Source: Kuschelorhynchus macadamiae
Taxonomy: Eukaryota > Arthropoda > Insecta > Coleoptera > Curculionidae
Direction of reading: 5' to 3'
Length of the DNA: 64,000 nucleotides
NCBI GenBank assembly: GCA_030620095.1
Contig: JAUTXW010005207.1
Span: forward strand, 62,001-126,000
Part shown: in pieces, positions 33,421 through 44,949 of the stretch
Layout: the number at the start of each line of letters is the position of its first letter
Numbering within the stretch: the stretch's first letter is position 1
Program-made: the position numbers and the translations under genes
Notes under the pieces: model-generated
The model's database searches: none
What the model was told of the DNA's origin: nothing
The model's input: the letters and a program-made list of their open reading frames with translations, nothing else

Positions 33421-34920
33421 TTGCCTACCTATTGTAGGAAAGAAAACTATTGCGAGCATACAAATATAATCGTTAGTGAAAAACTGCAAGACAAAAATCA
33501 AAATTTTAAAGTAGATGGATTTCAAATTAGTGTTAGTGAAAATTCCTTATGTTGTGTAATTCTAACCCCACTAATGTTAAAGACGCATGATCTGAAATTT
33601 TGAAGTGAAATTGTTTTTGTGGACTCCAGTGCATCATGCAATCAAGGTGGATATTCTGTAACTTTTTTTTGGGAAGGGAAACTAGCAGACTGAAGAAAAT
33701 TACTACTTTCAAAATTTTAAATATTAATTAAATATATTTTAGGAGCTAAAGGATTTCACAGCAAAGGATATCCTATGACATTCATGTCCGACGACAATGG
33801 AACTGAAATATTTGAATTAAATGAAGTTTTTGCAAATTCCAATACATTACTATGCACATTCCAGGTCTTACAGGCAACTTGGAAAAGGTTATGGGATACT
33901 TTATACGCTAAAAATGATATAGATTGTGAACTTTTTAAGGAAACGCTCTGCAACAGTTCCATCGCAGTATACAAATATTTGCAATATTTTATTGACATGT
34001 GGCAACGGATATGGAAACGATGTCATTGTTATCGCAATAAAGTGTACCCGAAAGGTTATAATATGAATAATATAGTTGATGTGTCCATTGGAATATTCAA
34101 AGACTTATTGTTACAAAGATGCAAAGCGTTCAAAACGGCTGCCCTAGTAGACTTTGTGCGTGCTTCGTTGGACAAATTTTATAAACAGAAATAATTGGAT
34201 TCGCAAATTCTAGAGAAAATAAACTACAGGTCTACACATTGTTCAAAGTAACAAAAATATTAGGCGTCGTATACAGTATGCCCTTCTGTCGATGAAATGC
34301 TATTGTATACTATGAATATTACAATAGGGCAGTGTGATTGTTCAGAAGGAATAAATGGTAAATTTTGCTTTATAAGCTTTATATATTAGTGGCGTAAATT
34401 TGTGACTACACAAAGACTTTTTTGTGAATATGGACAAACGAATGATCGTCACCAATAATATAGAGAAAGATTTTGAAAAACCAATGGTTAAACAAAATTC
34501 AGAAAATCGAATGAATGGCAAGAATAATGCACAGGAATACTCAATAAGAGTAATGTGGATCAGACATAAAATTACCAAATCGAGTAAGAAACATTTAAGA
34601 GAAATTTAGACAAGCTTTATAATTTTGCGGAATCACATTCATCGAAACATGCTAAAAAATTGGTGGAATTTAATCATAAAAGAGATAACGTTGATAATAA
34701 AGAATAATTTTATAATTGTTCCGCTGTGGGACATCATCAGGAAATTTAGACGGATTAAAGTTCAACCAACTTCAATAGCCCGATGATAAAACAGAGGTCT
34801 TCGTGCAGAAGCAAGAGTTATACAAGCAGGACGACCTTCTAGTTCTGAAGAAATAAGAAAAAAGAGATCTCTTGCAACAAAAAATAATCCATAATGGGAC
34901 GTTGTTAATAATATACGCAT
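33421..34920 (+). mobile_element. MULE-type transposase remnant (SWIM-domain family)
   Basis: Plus-strand frames follow one protein. LCCVILTPLMLKTHDLKF, a stop, then EIVFVDSSASCN (33604-33640) form the first catalytic block. FMSDDNGTEIFEL, LLCTFQVLQATWKRLWDTLY and YNMNNIVDVSIGIFKDLLLQ then LVDFVRASL (33780-34180) are the second block and following helices. A degenerate SWIM zinc finger (TIGQCDCSEGINGKFC near 34325) and a tail with VQPTSIAR (34760-34780) follow. This order is typical of MULE transposases in insects. The longest piece (33775-34194) has 139 open codons. No termini found. Confidence 0.82.
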
Positions 34921-35465
34921 TAGATAGTTAGCAATACCGGTTAAATTATATTTTTTTAAATTACTTATACAAGGATTTTAAAAAGACGCGGAAGTGGGGT
35001 CAGGAACTTTTTTTCATAAAATCAACTGCCAAATTACCTCCTCAAATATTGCCGCGTCTTTTTTAAAGAATCAGTACATTTTACTACTCTCTCGATTTGT
35101 AGCCAAAGTTTCTTTGCTTTTTTATAAAAGATACATGTTTTCTTTAAAAATATATATAACTATAAATAGTATTTACGTTTGCTTTACACTGCTTCAATAG
35201 ACTAACCTAATACGTTTTAAAATTAAATTCAGACGCCAATCATAATGACGAAAAAACACCAAAATAGTCATTCTATATCTACCATTGCGAGAAAAAATAA
35301 CTGTGATACGCAATAGTCCTTTTTTTCTACTAGACTAACAAAACTCTCATATCTAACATTTGAAAAATTTAATTTGACACCTTGTCAAATAAACCTAATT
35401 ATAAATATAATATTCGAACAATGAAGAAACACAGGCAACGGCAATTTGCTTTCTCAATAACAAAT
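34921..35465. other. Non-coding intron sequence
   Basis: No gene or repeat recognised. Confidence 0.4.
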
Positions 35466-35469
35466 TATT

Positions 35470-36003
35470 TAACTATGTAAACGAAAACATTTGTTTACAA
35501 TTTCCACATAATTTATTTCACCAAAGAATACAATACATGACAATTGTCTCGCCAACACTGTGGCTTCATCAGATGTTAAATCTTAAATACAAGTGTAAAA
35601 TATTCTGGGCTTTCCGTTATAGCCTAATGAAGATTTAACAATGAGAAATTATTTTGGTCTAATTGATCGTTTAATAATGTGTTGTTATTTTTATGTTTGT
35701 TTATTTCCGTACTTTTTAGTAAATTAAGTTTTTTACTTTTCCGTTCAACATGCAAAATTTCAAAGTTCTCATCGAAAGTATGGTTTTCTTGAATTAAATG
35801 TTTAGAATAATTGAAATTATATTTATGCCGTCTGTAACCAAATTTATGCTGATCAATTCTTTTTTTAAACGTTCTGCCTGTTTGTCCAATATAAAATCTT
35901 GAACAGGTTGTAAACACCGGATTAATTCTGTTTTTTGGTTTTCGTCTTATTGTTTTTGATATATCTACCAAGGTTTCTGTTAGTCCTAAAAGCAACAGTT
36001 GCA
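35470..36003 (-). mobile_element. Penelope element 2, minus-strand 3' end with GIY-YIG domain
   Basis: Minus-strand frame 36004-35624 encodes a GIY-YIG endonuclease end: CSRFYIGQTGRTFKKRIDQH, then YSKHLIQENHTFDENFEILH. This is the C-terminal domain of Penelope-like elements. Towards 35470 the terminal region contains a hammerhead motif (35532-35577). The same sequence continues in opposite orientation from 36004, making an inverted pair. Confidence 0.82.
35532..35577 (-). ncRNA. Hammerhead motif, mutated core
   Basis: Reverse strand: ACAT-CTGATGA, then AGCCACAGTGTTGGC (stem II GCCA/TGGC), GAGAC, AATT, GTC, ATGT. Stem I (ACAT/ATGT) and a 2-bp stem III with an AATT loop form. The conserved GAAA is GAGA, so it is probably inactive. 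Confidence 0.6.
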
Positions 36004-36447
36004 CCTTTATTTTTAAAAAACTTAGAACAAATCCGGTCTTTACAAGTTAAATTGTGGGACTTGTTCAAAATTTTATATTGAACAAACTGGCAGAACGTTT
36101 AAAAAAAGACCTAAAGAGCATAAATTGAGTGTAACTCAACAGAATAAAGACAATTCCGATTACTCTAAACATTTAATTCAAGAAAACCATACTTTCGATG
36201 AGATGTATGTAAAACATAGCAGTAAAAACTTAATTTACTAGAAAGTATAGAAATAAACAAACATAATAATAACAACGCATTATTAAACGATCAATTGGTC
36301 CTAAATAATTGCCCATTGTTAAATCTTTATTAGGCTATAACAGAAAACCTAGAATATTTTACCTGTATAATATCCGCAAAACGGGTTCAGGTATTTAATC
36401 CCTACAGCTTGTGTTACACTTTTATTTAAGATTTAATATCTGATGAA
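36004..36447 (+). mobile_element. Penelope element 2, plus-strand 3' end, interrupted at 36447
   Basis: The plus strand reads CGTCSKFYIEQTGRTFKKRP (36050-36110) and YSKHLIQENHTFDE (36160-36200), a second decayed copy of the same GIY-YIG domain. The sequence stops being Penelope-like at 36447 and resumes at 41893, either side of the hAT insertion. Confidence 0.8.
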
Positions 36448-36667
36448 CAGGGACGTAGACAAGGAGGGCCGCGGCTCCCCTATTTATCTGTGGCCCCCCA
36501 CTGGCCCCATTAGCTTGTCTAAATATATTGTATGGTACGATCATACAGGCACAATATTTTTAATGAAATAAAATACTCAAACCACAACACAAAATATCTC
36601 TACTAGTAAGAATCCCAAATATAAGCTGACTCTTACCTAATTAAAACAAAGGAGATATAAACAGTAA

Positions 36668-36780
36668 TAATCGCTGTAACAATCCCGGTCTCTAGTGCTT
36701 CATGTGAGCGATCTTTCTCTTGTTTAAGAATAATAAAATCTTTTTTGACAACTTGTGGAAAAAGGCCGATGATCAGGTGA
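36668..36780 (+). pseudogene. hAT transposase C-terminal dimerisation remnant
   Basis: The plus strand reads VTIPVSSASCERSFSCLRII followed by KSFLTTCGK. The phrase P.SSASCERSFS.L..IK.xLR is the hAT C-terminal dimerisation motif. A stop follows at once. The rest of the transposase is missing. Confidence 0.75.
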
Positions 36781-37679
36781 GCCTTCCTAAGAAAGATCTC
36801 TGTTTTTCATTTTAAGCCAAAAAAAATATATAAATAATTGGTGGTACACAATTAAGAGCATTAACAATAATTAAACTAGTCCTAAATGTTAACAATGATT
36901 AAAAACTATTAAGACCTAGTAAGAAAAAAAAACATAAAGCTCTCAAGCTGTACAAACGTAATAAAACTCTAACTTATACTATAGAAATGCTTTGATCATT
37001 CCACATATGTTTTTTAAATTTTTCTTTAAACATATTTAACGGGTAAAGTGTATCCAAAGTCAATTGAGACAACATAAAAACTAAATATCCGTCAACAGTC
37101 CGCGATTTCATTGTGAAGCATGGGCGGCGTGATAGAAATTTAAACTTATTTTTGTAAAACAGATTAATTATTAGTACTTTTTTTTTGTTATTTATTCGCA
37201 TTTAACAATTTTTTCAGTTAGTATTTTTCTTTGATCTGGTCTTGGAGATGGGGGAGAAATATGGGGCTTAATGGCAAAAATGTATTCTCCGTAAATAAAT
37301 CGCATAAAATGTATTTTTATGGGTTTATAGGTATAGAGATTATTCCAGTTGTAACCTACATGACAATATATTTGCTTTGCAATTAACATGAGGGAGAAGG
37401 AAGTGGATAAAAATTGAAAGATTCGTTAAAGATCGAGTCGGTAATATGTCATTTTGGAGGGTTTCGGGTAAGTATATATATTTCAATTTTAAAACTTATT
37501 TGATTTTGAGGGGTTGAAATAAATAGGGAAGTGGCAAAAAGTCATTTCGTAAAAAATTGAATTGTTCAGAGAGGTTTTTGAATTTGCATATTTCAGTTTC
37601 AAACTGTATTTGATAATCGCAAAAAAATTTAAATTTTGACTATAATTTCAAATCAATCTGATAGTAGTTTTTAAGCTAT

Positions 37680-38320
37680 GCCTCGATCTGACAAACGGAT
37701 TGATTGATAAAACATATTTTTTGGCATCTAGGGAAGCTAAAACCTTAAAATATGTAAAACTTGAGAGACTGAGTTTTTCGCGGTTATAAATATTTTATTT
37801 GGCCGCTATTTTATTCCGCCATCTTGAATTAGAACCACAATTAGTTATTGCACATAATTTGACATCAGTCCATTACATAGTTGTTTTCAGGCTGGATTTT
37901 TAAATATTGTATTAAGCCGCCATTTTGTTCCGCCATCTTGGATTCGTACAAGAAATTTACTAGTTGATTTCCACATAATACTTGATTGTTATACAAAATT
38001 TGAGATATGTTGGGTAAGTCGTTTTTTAATAATTTTTTTAACATTTTATTCGGGTCCCGTTTTGTTTTGCCATATTGGATTTTTACCAAAATATTATCAG
38101 GTCATTCCCATATGATTCTTAATTTCTGACTAAAATTTGAAGTGAATCGGTTAAGTAGTTCTTTAGCTATGCCGCGAACAGACAGTCCGACAGATAGACC
38201 GACGCAATTGAGAAAAAATGTTTTTCGGCATCTAGGGAAGGGTAATTTTTTCACGATTACAACAGTTCCCTTTTACAAGGTAAGTAAAAACATTGCGAAT
38301 AGAGACATTTTTATTCTAAA
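37680..38320 (-). repeat. Divergent modules related to the 17880-18780 array, inverted
   Basis: Contains GCCGCCATTTTGTTCCGCCA followed by TCTTGGATT, the reverse of AATCCAAGATGGCGGAACAA in the array at 17.9-18.8 kb, plus GGTAAGTCGTTTTTTAATAA. A second word pair, AGCTATGCC(T/G)CGA and GGCATCTAGGGAAG, occurs twice about 500 bp apart (37675/37722 and 38167/38229). Confidence 0.55.
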
Positions 38321-38560
38321 GCACTGGCACTGACCCGAGATCTCTGAACAAGTGCAGGCAAATATTTTAAAATATATCTTTTTTGTGCATATTTTGTTAA
38401 ACCAAGGTCTCCAAAAATCTAACCAATTGAACTACGGATATAACCAATCAAAGTGCTTAACTCTAATACTCCGCCCACCAATTTTATAATGAGTCCACGT
38501 TGACTGTGTCGAGAAGGTCCGCTGTTTGTACGGGGATCTGTCAACTGAATAAAAATAAAT

Positions 38561-41040
38561 TTATTTGATATAAGTGGTGTAGTAAAATGAGCGTACCCCG
38601 AATTTGACTTTAGATACACTATACGATTTTAATATCTCAGGGAGATTATTATAAACATTCACGATTTGGTATCTAAAGGACGACCTAAAGAGTATGTGTT
38701 TGTGAGCGGGAGGTGTGAGTCGGCCCCTGAATCGGAGATTTGACGCATGCACGTCAGATCGAAAAGTAATCTTAGAGTAAAGATATGCAGGTTGTTTAAA
38801 AAGTAATATTTTGTGAAAGAGAATGGCTGCGTGTAAAAGCCTACAGTTTTTCATATTAAGCCAGTTTGCTTCCATTAGTTTATGTGAAATATGCTGCCAG
38901 CGTTGTATACCATAAATAAGGCGGAGACACGAGTTTTGGGCAACCTGTATTCTTCTAGCCGTTTGTGAATGAACGAAAGGTTCATAGATAGAGTCAACGA
39001 AATTAAATTTAGAAAGTACAAGAGAATCACATAAGATAATTTTAGATTTTTTAGATAAAAAATGTCGTTCACTATAGATCATTTTTAAGTTAGTATAGGC
39101 AACGCGAATACAGCTACTAATATGACTTCGGAACTTGAGGTCCGTATCCAGAATTAAACCGAGGTTTTTAGCCTCATTAGTACATGGCACCTCTGTATTA
39201 CCTACTCTAACTTTTATTTCAGTAGTAAGTGATTTTATTTTGGTCGAACCGAATATTAACAAACTTATTTTCGAAGGATTAGTTTGCAAGCAGTCTTTAG
39301 TCGCTGAATTATAAAGATTATCGAGATCCGGAGTTATATTTATTTAAGCAAGATACAAGGTAGTTGGGTGGAAAAGAAAGAAACATTTGCGTATCATCCT
39401 CGTAAAGATAAATTTGGCAATATTTAACGGCTTTAATTATTTCGGATGTGTATAAATGTAAAGTAGAGGTCCGAGAATGGACCCCTGAAGCACACCTGAC
39501 AAAAAATCTAATGGCCTAGAAATGTGTCCACCAATCTTAACACGTTGCTTTCTATTTACAAAATAAGCCCCAAATATTGCAAAATAGCAAATAAGATATT
39601 GTTGTCCAGGGTATCGAAGGCCTTGGAAAAATTAATTAAAGTTAAAAGTGTAAGCTTGTTAACATCACTGGCTCGCAAAATATTATCTGTTATAACAAAG
39701 AGTCGTTTCACAGCTATGAAATTTCCTGAATCCTGATTGTACCAGTGGAATTATGTTAGTACTAAAAGCGAATGTTCGAATTGGTGAGTATATTATCTTT
39801 GCAAGCAGCTTTGAAAGCGCTGGTAAAATACTAACAGGGCGAAAATCTTTGAAACTCTTTGGTGTGTTGATCTTTGGTAAGGGTAATACTATAGCCTCTT
39901 TCCAAATATCAGGAAACACTGAATACTGAGACAGAAATTTACAATATGGACAAGGTGAGGTAAAATCTCTGGACACAATAATAACATTTTAATATGCATT
40001 CCATCCTGCCCCATAGCATTACCTTTAATATCATAAAACACCTTCTGAACTTGAAACTCAGACACAAGTTGAAAAGTAAATATTTCACGCTCCTGCGCGT
40101 TGTGACCGTGATAAAAATCTAAAATTTCCCGATCAGCTACAAGTTTGGGTATACCATTTGTATAATAATCATTTAATTTTTCAGCATTTTTTAGCTGATC
40201 AGGAACGTCAGACCTCCCTCTCATAATGTCCAATAAACGTAACTCGCGCCACATGCCAATGGTACCTGCACTACGAAATCTATCGGTAAAATAGGCCTTT
40301 TTTCATTCTTAAAAGCCAAAGTAGGGTAGTTTCTAACGGATTTATTATATTGATGATCGGCGTTGGACCTACTGCGAAGCCATCTGCGTCGAGCCTTGTC
40401 TCTAAGTGACATAAGCAATTTTAGATTGTCTGTTAACCATGGTGAATATTTGTTTGTTATTCGTACTGTTCTGAAAGGAGCGTAGGCGTCAAATAGTCCC
40501 AGTAAGTACCAATTCAATAACCCGATTTTGTCATTTATATCGTCTCGGCCCAAAATATCATTAAAAGGTATAGATGAAAGGCTTGCTTTGAAAGCATTCA
40601 AATCAAAGTTTCCAAAATCTCTAGTGTTCTTGTATAGAGGGCCTAATATCTTCTTGATTCCAAAAAGTAATATACATACCGTAAGATCATGATCCGACAT
40701 ATGATCCATTGTCCTTATATCCGACTCCTACTACAATTTTTTTGTTTTCCAACTTACCTTTAATCCACATATTCTCGAAAGAAACATCTGAATCAATCCC
40801 ACAGTCATACCTCGAGAATTTCAAAAGATTGCTGATATACATGCATACGCCTCTACCCTGTCTCACTTGCCTGTCCGTTCTTAATAGCCTGTACCCTTCT
40901 ATAGTAATAACATTGTCAGTTATAGCATTTGTTGGCCAAGTTTCGGTCAGGTATAAAATATCGAATTTGAGTAATAAAAGCATTTCTCTAACATCAACAG
41001 TTTTTGGCAGTAAAGATCTAATGTTAAGTTGTGCTATAGA
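38561..41040 (-). mobile_element. APE-type LINE (Jockey-like), degenerate, inside the hAT element
   Basis: On the minus strand: endonuclease start (LLKFDILYLTETWPTNAITD, 40983-40900), its end DHMSDHDLTV (40705), linker (YSPWLTDNLKLLMSLRDKAR, 40450), and RT start (FPDIWKEAIVLPLPKIN, SFKDFRPVSILPALSKLLAK, 39900-39790). FSKAFDTLD is readable near 39620 and the catalytic region YEDDTQMFLSF near 39400, with A of YADD changed to E. The longest intact piece is the C-terminal domain (39289-38561; NLGLILDTDLKFRSHISSC, LRLIYGIQRW). Multiple shifts make it dead. Confidence 0.88.
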
Positions 41041-41892
41041 TGTTAATAATAAAATTTAACTATCAATGTATATAAGTACATATGCAATCATGCCAAAACT
41101 AACAAAGTACAAGCTTAGTCGTTTCAAATATATCCAATTTCTGAACGCTCATAACATTATCTTTCACTATATATTATTATTCTTAAGCTAGGATTCAAAA
41201 ATCCCAGCAAAAAAAAACAAATACATTTCAGCAAAATAACCTAGGTAAAAAACTTATTCAGGCTGCTTGAGAGAGAGAGAGACATTTTATTAAATTTATA
41301 TTAGGTTCTGAAATTGTGACGTTGCCAAATATATTATACAATTTTAAGTAAGGTTTCTAAATATAAAGTTGGTTACTAGAACAGGCAAGAAAGTCTATTG
41401 TTTTTGTATATTTCTTGTTTTGATACAATACTAATTCTACTTTAATAGGTACTATATCCCTGATAGATTTTAGTAATATACGTTATTAATGTCGGAGTCT
41501 GTTAAATTCACTTGAAATAATTTTAAGATTTTTTTTTTATATTTTTTACGGTTTATATTATTCATGTTTATTTTTTATTAGTTTAAGTAATACTTCCACA
41601 ACTGTACGTTAAATAAAATCGAAAAAACATGTTTCTTCAGATGTGTTTAATTAAGTTACTTTTCTATAAAATTTGTTATTTAATTCAAAAAAATGAAATA
41701 CATGTAATAAATTCGTTTTAATTTTTTTACTGCCACATATTTGTTACAGGATCCATAATTAATGTAAAAAAATCTTTAGTAGGAAAGTATGCTACTTTGA
41801 CACACTAATGACATACCCTGTGTATAGGCCCCTATAGAACTATTTGTACCCCCAACAGGCCCCTCAAAATGAATTTTCTGTCTACGTCCCTG

Positions 41893-41934
41893 CTGATGAA
41901 GCCATAGTGTTGGCGAAACAATTGTCATGTATTG
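41893..41934 (+). ncRNA. Hammerhead ribozyme motif split by the hAT insertion
   Basis: CTGATGA (41893-41899), stem II GCCA...TGGC, GAAAC, AATT loop, GTC cleavage-type triplet, ATGTATT. The strand needed for stem I (AATAT) is at 36435-36439, left of the hAT element. The core word itself was duplicated as part of the 8-bp TSD. Before the insertion it would have been a consensus minimal hammerhead. Confidence 0.68.
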
Positions 41935-41985
41935 TATTACTTGGTAAAATAAATTAAGTGGAAATTGTAAACAAGTGTTTTCTTT
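41893..41985 (+). mobile_element. Penelope element 2, plus-strand 3' terminus after the hAT insertion
   Basis: Resumes the terminal region begun at 36004-36447. It matches the reverse strand of 35470-35577 (CAATTGTCATGTATTGTATT, AAATTAAGTGGAAATTGTAA) and ends near 41985 at a TTTCTTTTAC tract. Confidence 0.8.
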
Positions 41986-42770
41986 TACACTGGTACACTA
42001 AATATTGTCTCTATCTAATGGACTATAACAAAACATTCACTATTCAAATTCAAATAATTTTATTTTAGCACTTTGTTAGATTTCAACAATGATAAAAACC
42101 AACAGTTTCTGTAGCAACTCCAATATTTTTTTTAAATATTTTTCAAAATGCTGATATCTATTCGGCCAGCATTTTACCCGTGTTTGCATATGCAAAGGAG
42201 TTTTAAGCATTACATTTTCTATGAGATTACAGCTATTGAACCACATATAGAACAAAATGGATAGCTAGAATCGTTTAGGGAATGGCCCGATCAATTTTTT
42301 TTTTACTTTTTTGGGAGCGAATTTTTTTTGACGTTTATCTGATTTCTGTTGGTTTAAAGGAAAAATTTAACTAATTTTTTTAATGGTTTCGCGTATTCAT
42401 TTCCAAGAAAATTTGATCTGACTCTTTTCGTTTTACAGATCTAAGCCCAAAATTGAAATTTAGTTTTTGGCCCATAACTGGGACATCACTGAATCCCCAA
42501 ACTGTGAAAGTCAACCATTTTCACGGTATGATATTTTATGTAACTCGTAAGGTTTTCGAGTTATTGAAGTTCTTCAATTTTTTGAACCTTTATGCCTGGG
42601 GAGAAACTTTTACTAAATTTTCAACTTTTTTCCGAACATTAAGCGGCAAGAAATTATCGTACGCTCTCACGGAAACCCTTTAAAATACCGCAAGCTCATT
42701 TAGCAACCTCCCTACCATACGTTGCACAGGTGAAAATTGCCTGATGCTCTCGAAAGCTGTAATTCATAGT
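41986..42770. other. Non-coding intron sequence
   Basis: No gene recognised; a 76-codon plus-strand frame at 42453 has no family signature. Confidence 0.4.
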
Positions 42771-42958
42771 CCTGTCACCTAGCCAAGGGGGAGGGGGGTT
42801 AGGGTGTCTGGACCCCCCGAAACTCTAAAGAAATTTGGTATAGACACGCTTCGTTCTAATTTTCTTGAGTTTTGATCCGTTAGAAACCCCTCCCTCCCCG
42901 AATTGAATTTCCGTTTTGCCCCCCCCCCCACCGAAGTGAATTTCTGGCTACGTGCCTA
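42771..42958. mobile_element. Possible hAT-type MITE
   Basis: CCTGTCACCTAGCCAAGGGG at the left and, reversed, TTAGGCACGTAGCCAGAAAT at the right resemble hAT ends (CAGGGGCGTAGCCAG type). The inside is rich in G/C homopolymers (42794-42804 and 42919-42929). No clear target duplication. Confidence 0.4.
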
Positions 42959-43219
42959 AGCATATTATTATTATTTACAACGCTTGCGCGTTCTATTAAT
43001 TTAAACATAATACATATTATATCAGAAGTCAATATCAGACTTTTGAAGATCTGATATAACCTTTCCATCTGCAACGGTATTTATTCATAACATTTACAAC
43101 ACATTTTTTAACTGTAACATAAGAACTTCTCTGAACGGGGTAGAAAATATTGATAAAAAGCCTGTAATAAGTAATTTTAGATAATTTGATACATGCAAGA
43201 ATTATATTTGTTTACTTAC

Positions 43220-43427
43220 TTTGTTTGCCTTGTCGTTCCACCTTGTTTCATCTTTGATATCATTACTCTGATAATGTCAAGCAACAAAACAGTATTGATC
43301 GATAAAATTACCACTCGAAAACTATCTACAGACCATTGCTCACCGTTTGTGTCGACCATCCAGCATGATGCACGTTGATTTGCTGCAACTATACTTGCCC
43401 ATATTATCGATGGGAGAAAAGTTAAAA
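43220..43427 (-). CDS. Class B GPCR exon (end TM4-ECL2-TM5)
   Basis: A 208-bp minus-strand exon with acceptor CTCTCTTTTTAG and donor AAA/GTAAGT. It encodes 68 residues. The end of TM4 (FLPSIIWASIVAA) is followed by the extracellular loop with the conserved Cys-Trp (SCWMVDTNGEQW; the family's disulphide Cys to TM3) and TM5 (LLLDIIRVMISKM, family: LxNIIRVLxTKLR). The exon begins with two bases and ends with two, in phase with 21090-21273. Same receptor, extracellular and membrane part. Exons for the hormone-binding domain, TM1-TM3 and the C-terminal tail were not found in this window; upstream ones would lie at higher coordinates. Confidence 0.88.
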
Positions 43428-44764
43428 CTAAAAAGAGAGAAACCTTTATTTATTGTATTTTTAGTAAAAGTATTAGGAGTGCATTGGAATATTGAAAATC
43501 AATGTCAATAGTTAATTGCCGTGGTTATTTATGTCAAGTAATCATTATTTTTGACAGTTGAATGAAAATTAATTAATTTTGATAATGTTCGGAATTATTT
43601 AAAGTTATCGCACGTGGTCGGATTAATTGACTTAAACTAAGATGAAAGTTTTTTTGTGTAAAATTAGTCAGAGAATAAGTTTAATACATAAATGGTCAAA
43701 AATATTAATACCAAAAAAGTTATGACCGAGTAATGATTAAAAAATTTACGTATGTACGCCACTGGTCGGAAATGCTGAGAAGAATGTTCGGAAAAATGTA
43801 TTTTTATACATGCTTTTGCTACACCGAGTTTCATTCCAGTCTAATAATCCGGTTCAAATATACAGGGATAAAAACAAAATAAAAAAAATTATTTTACACC
43901 CTACATCTTCAAAAGCCGTTTTAGATACATAGTTTAGCCGCACCTCAATGATATCGTTTACGAAGCTTCGCTTTGGCGTTAAGTTAGCCCAGGTTCGTTG
44001 ATAAAATCACCATTAAAGCTATAAACCATCAATAAAGCCATAAAATTACACCTGAAATAGACAAAGCAAAAACAAACGAAGCTTGTAATGTAGACGTTTG
44101 TGCTTTAGACATATATTACATTTTTATCATATTATATGCTAATGAATCTCCCATTAGGCGATGGAGTATGTTAGCTAAGCCACATCGGGGGTAAAAATGA
44201 GTTTAACATACAGTCTTATAGTTTTGACGTTGCTGCCACTAATATAAATTTCTCAAAACAAATAATCAAATTTTCCATTTTATGCTTTTTTTTAAATATC
44301 TTTGTATATCTTCTTACTGCTCGATTTAGGCCCGGCATTCATCTCATTTAAAAAAAATAGTCTATACCACTTCCTTATTGAATATGAAAAGGTAGTAATT
44401 TCATAAATGAGTAAAATTAATAGTATAATAAATTTACACAAAAGTGTTCTTTAGATTACTCAATACAACACTTTGGTTGGTTTTAGAAAAGAGACCTATA
44501 CAAGACCATTAGTCAGAAAAATCTCCCTCTCATCCTAGTTGAAGAAAAAAAGCAAATTTTCCCATACATATTTATGAAGGAATAAAAAAACACTGGAATA
44601 AAAACCTTTGCTACGGGGGTAGCAAACAAGGGTTCCGACTTTTTTCAGAGTCTCAGAGACCGTAAGGTCCCTTATCCTCGCCCTTACCTCATAAGACAGA
44701 ACATGTAAGTAGGTATTGTTAGTACAGAATGTCCAGTTTTTGATGGTTATCTTTTCTCATACGT
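43428..44764. other. Non-coding, probable receptor intron
   Basis: No gene or recognisable element; AT-rich. Confidence 0.4.
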
Positions 44765-44935
44765 GTTGTAATCGCGAAAAAACTTTCCGATTGACTTCAA
44801 ATGTTGGTCAAAAATCAATGGCAATAAGGGGATGAAATAGTTGCATTTTTGTAAAAATTCAATATGGCGTAAAAAAATTGCGGCGTCACAAAATGTAAAA
44901 AAATCATTATTAGGATACTACTTGTAACAAACTTT
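44765..44935 (+). repeat. Single divergent module of the 17880-18780 family
   Basis: Shares TCCGATTGACTTCAAAT, TTGGTC, AAGGGGATGA, TCAATATGGCG-type and AAAAAATCATTATTA phrases with 17950-18080, in the same order. It ends just before the LTR of gypsy B. Confidence 0.6.
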
Positions 44936-44949
44936 TCCGTTCGTTACAA

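Larger units (their letters stand above)
36448..41892. mobile_element. 5.4-kb hAT element with perfect 8-bp TSD, composite
   Basis: Ends CAGGGACGTAGAC and GTCTACGTCCCTG are perfect 13-bp inverted repeats. CTGATGAA flanks both sides (36440-36447 and 41893-41900), an exact 8-bp duplication. Near the left end a hAT dimerisation motif survives (36668-36780). The interior carries a minus-strand LINE (38561-41040) and divergent repeat modules (37680-38320), so it is a deleted hAT loaded with later insertions. The outer junctions restore a continuous Penelope 3' end. Confidence 0.9.

Noticed and set aside
42453..42683. 76-codon ORF before the MITE
   Set aside because: No motif; Phe/Lys-rich composition expected by chance in AT-rich DNA.
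44640..44700. Possible tRNA-like fold (CTCAGAGACCGTAAGGTCCC)
   Set aside because: No T-loop or anticodon arm in the right place.
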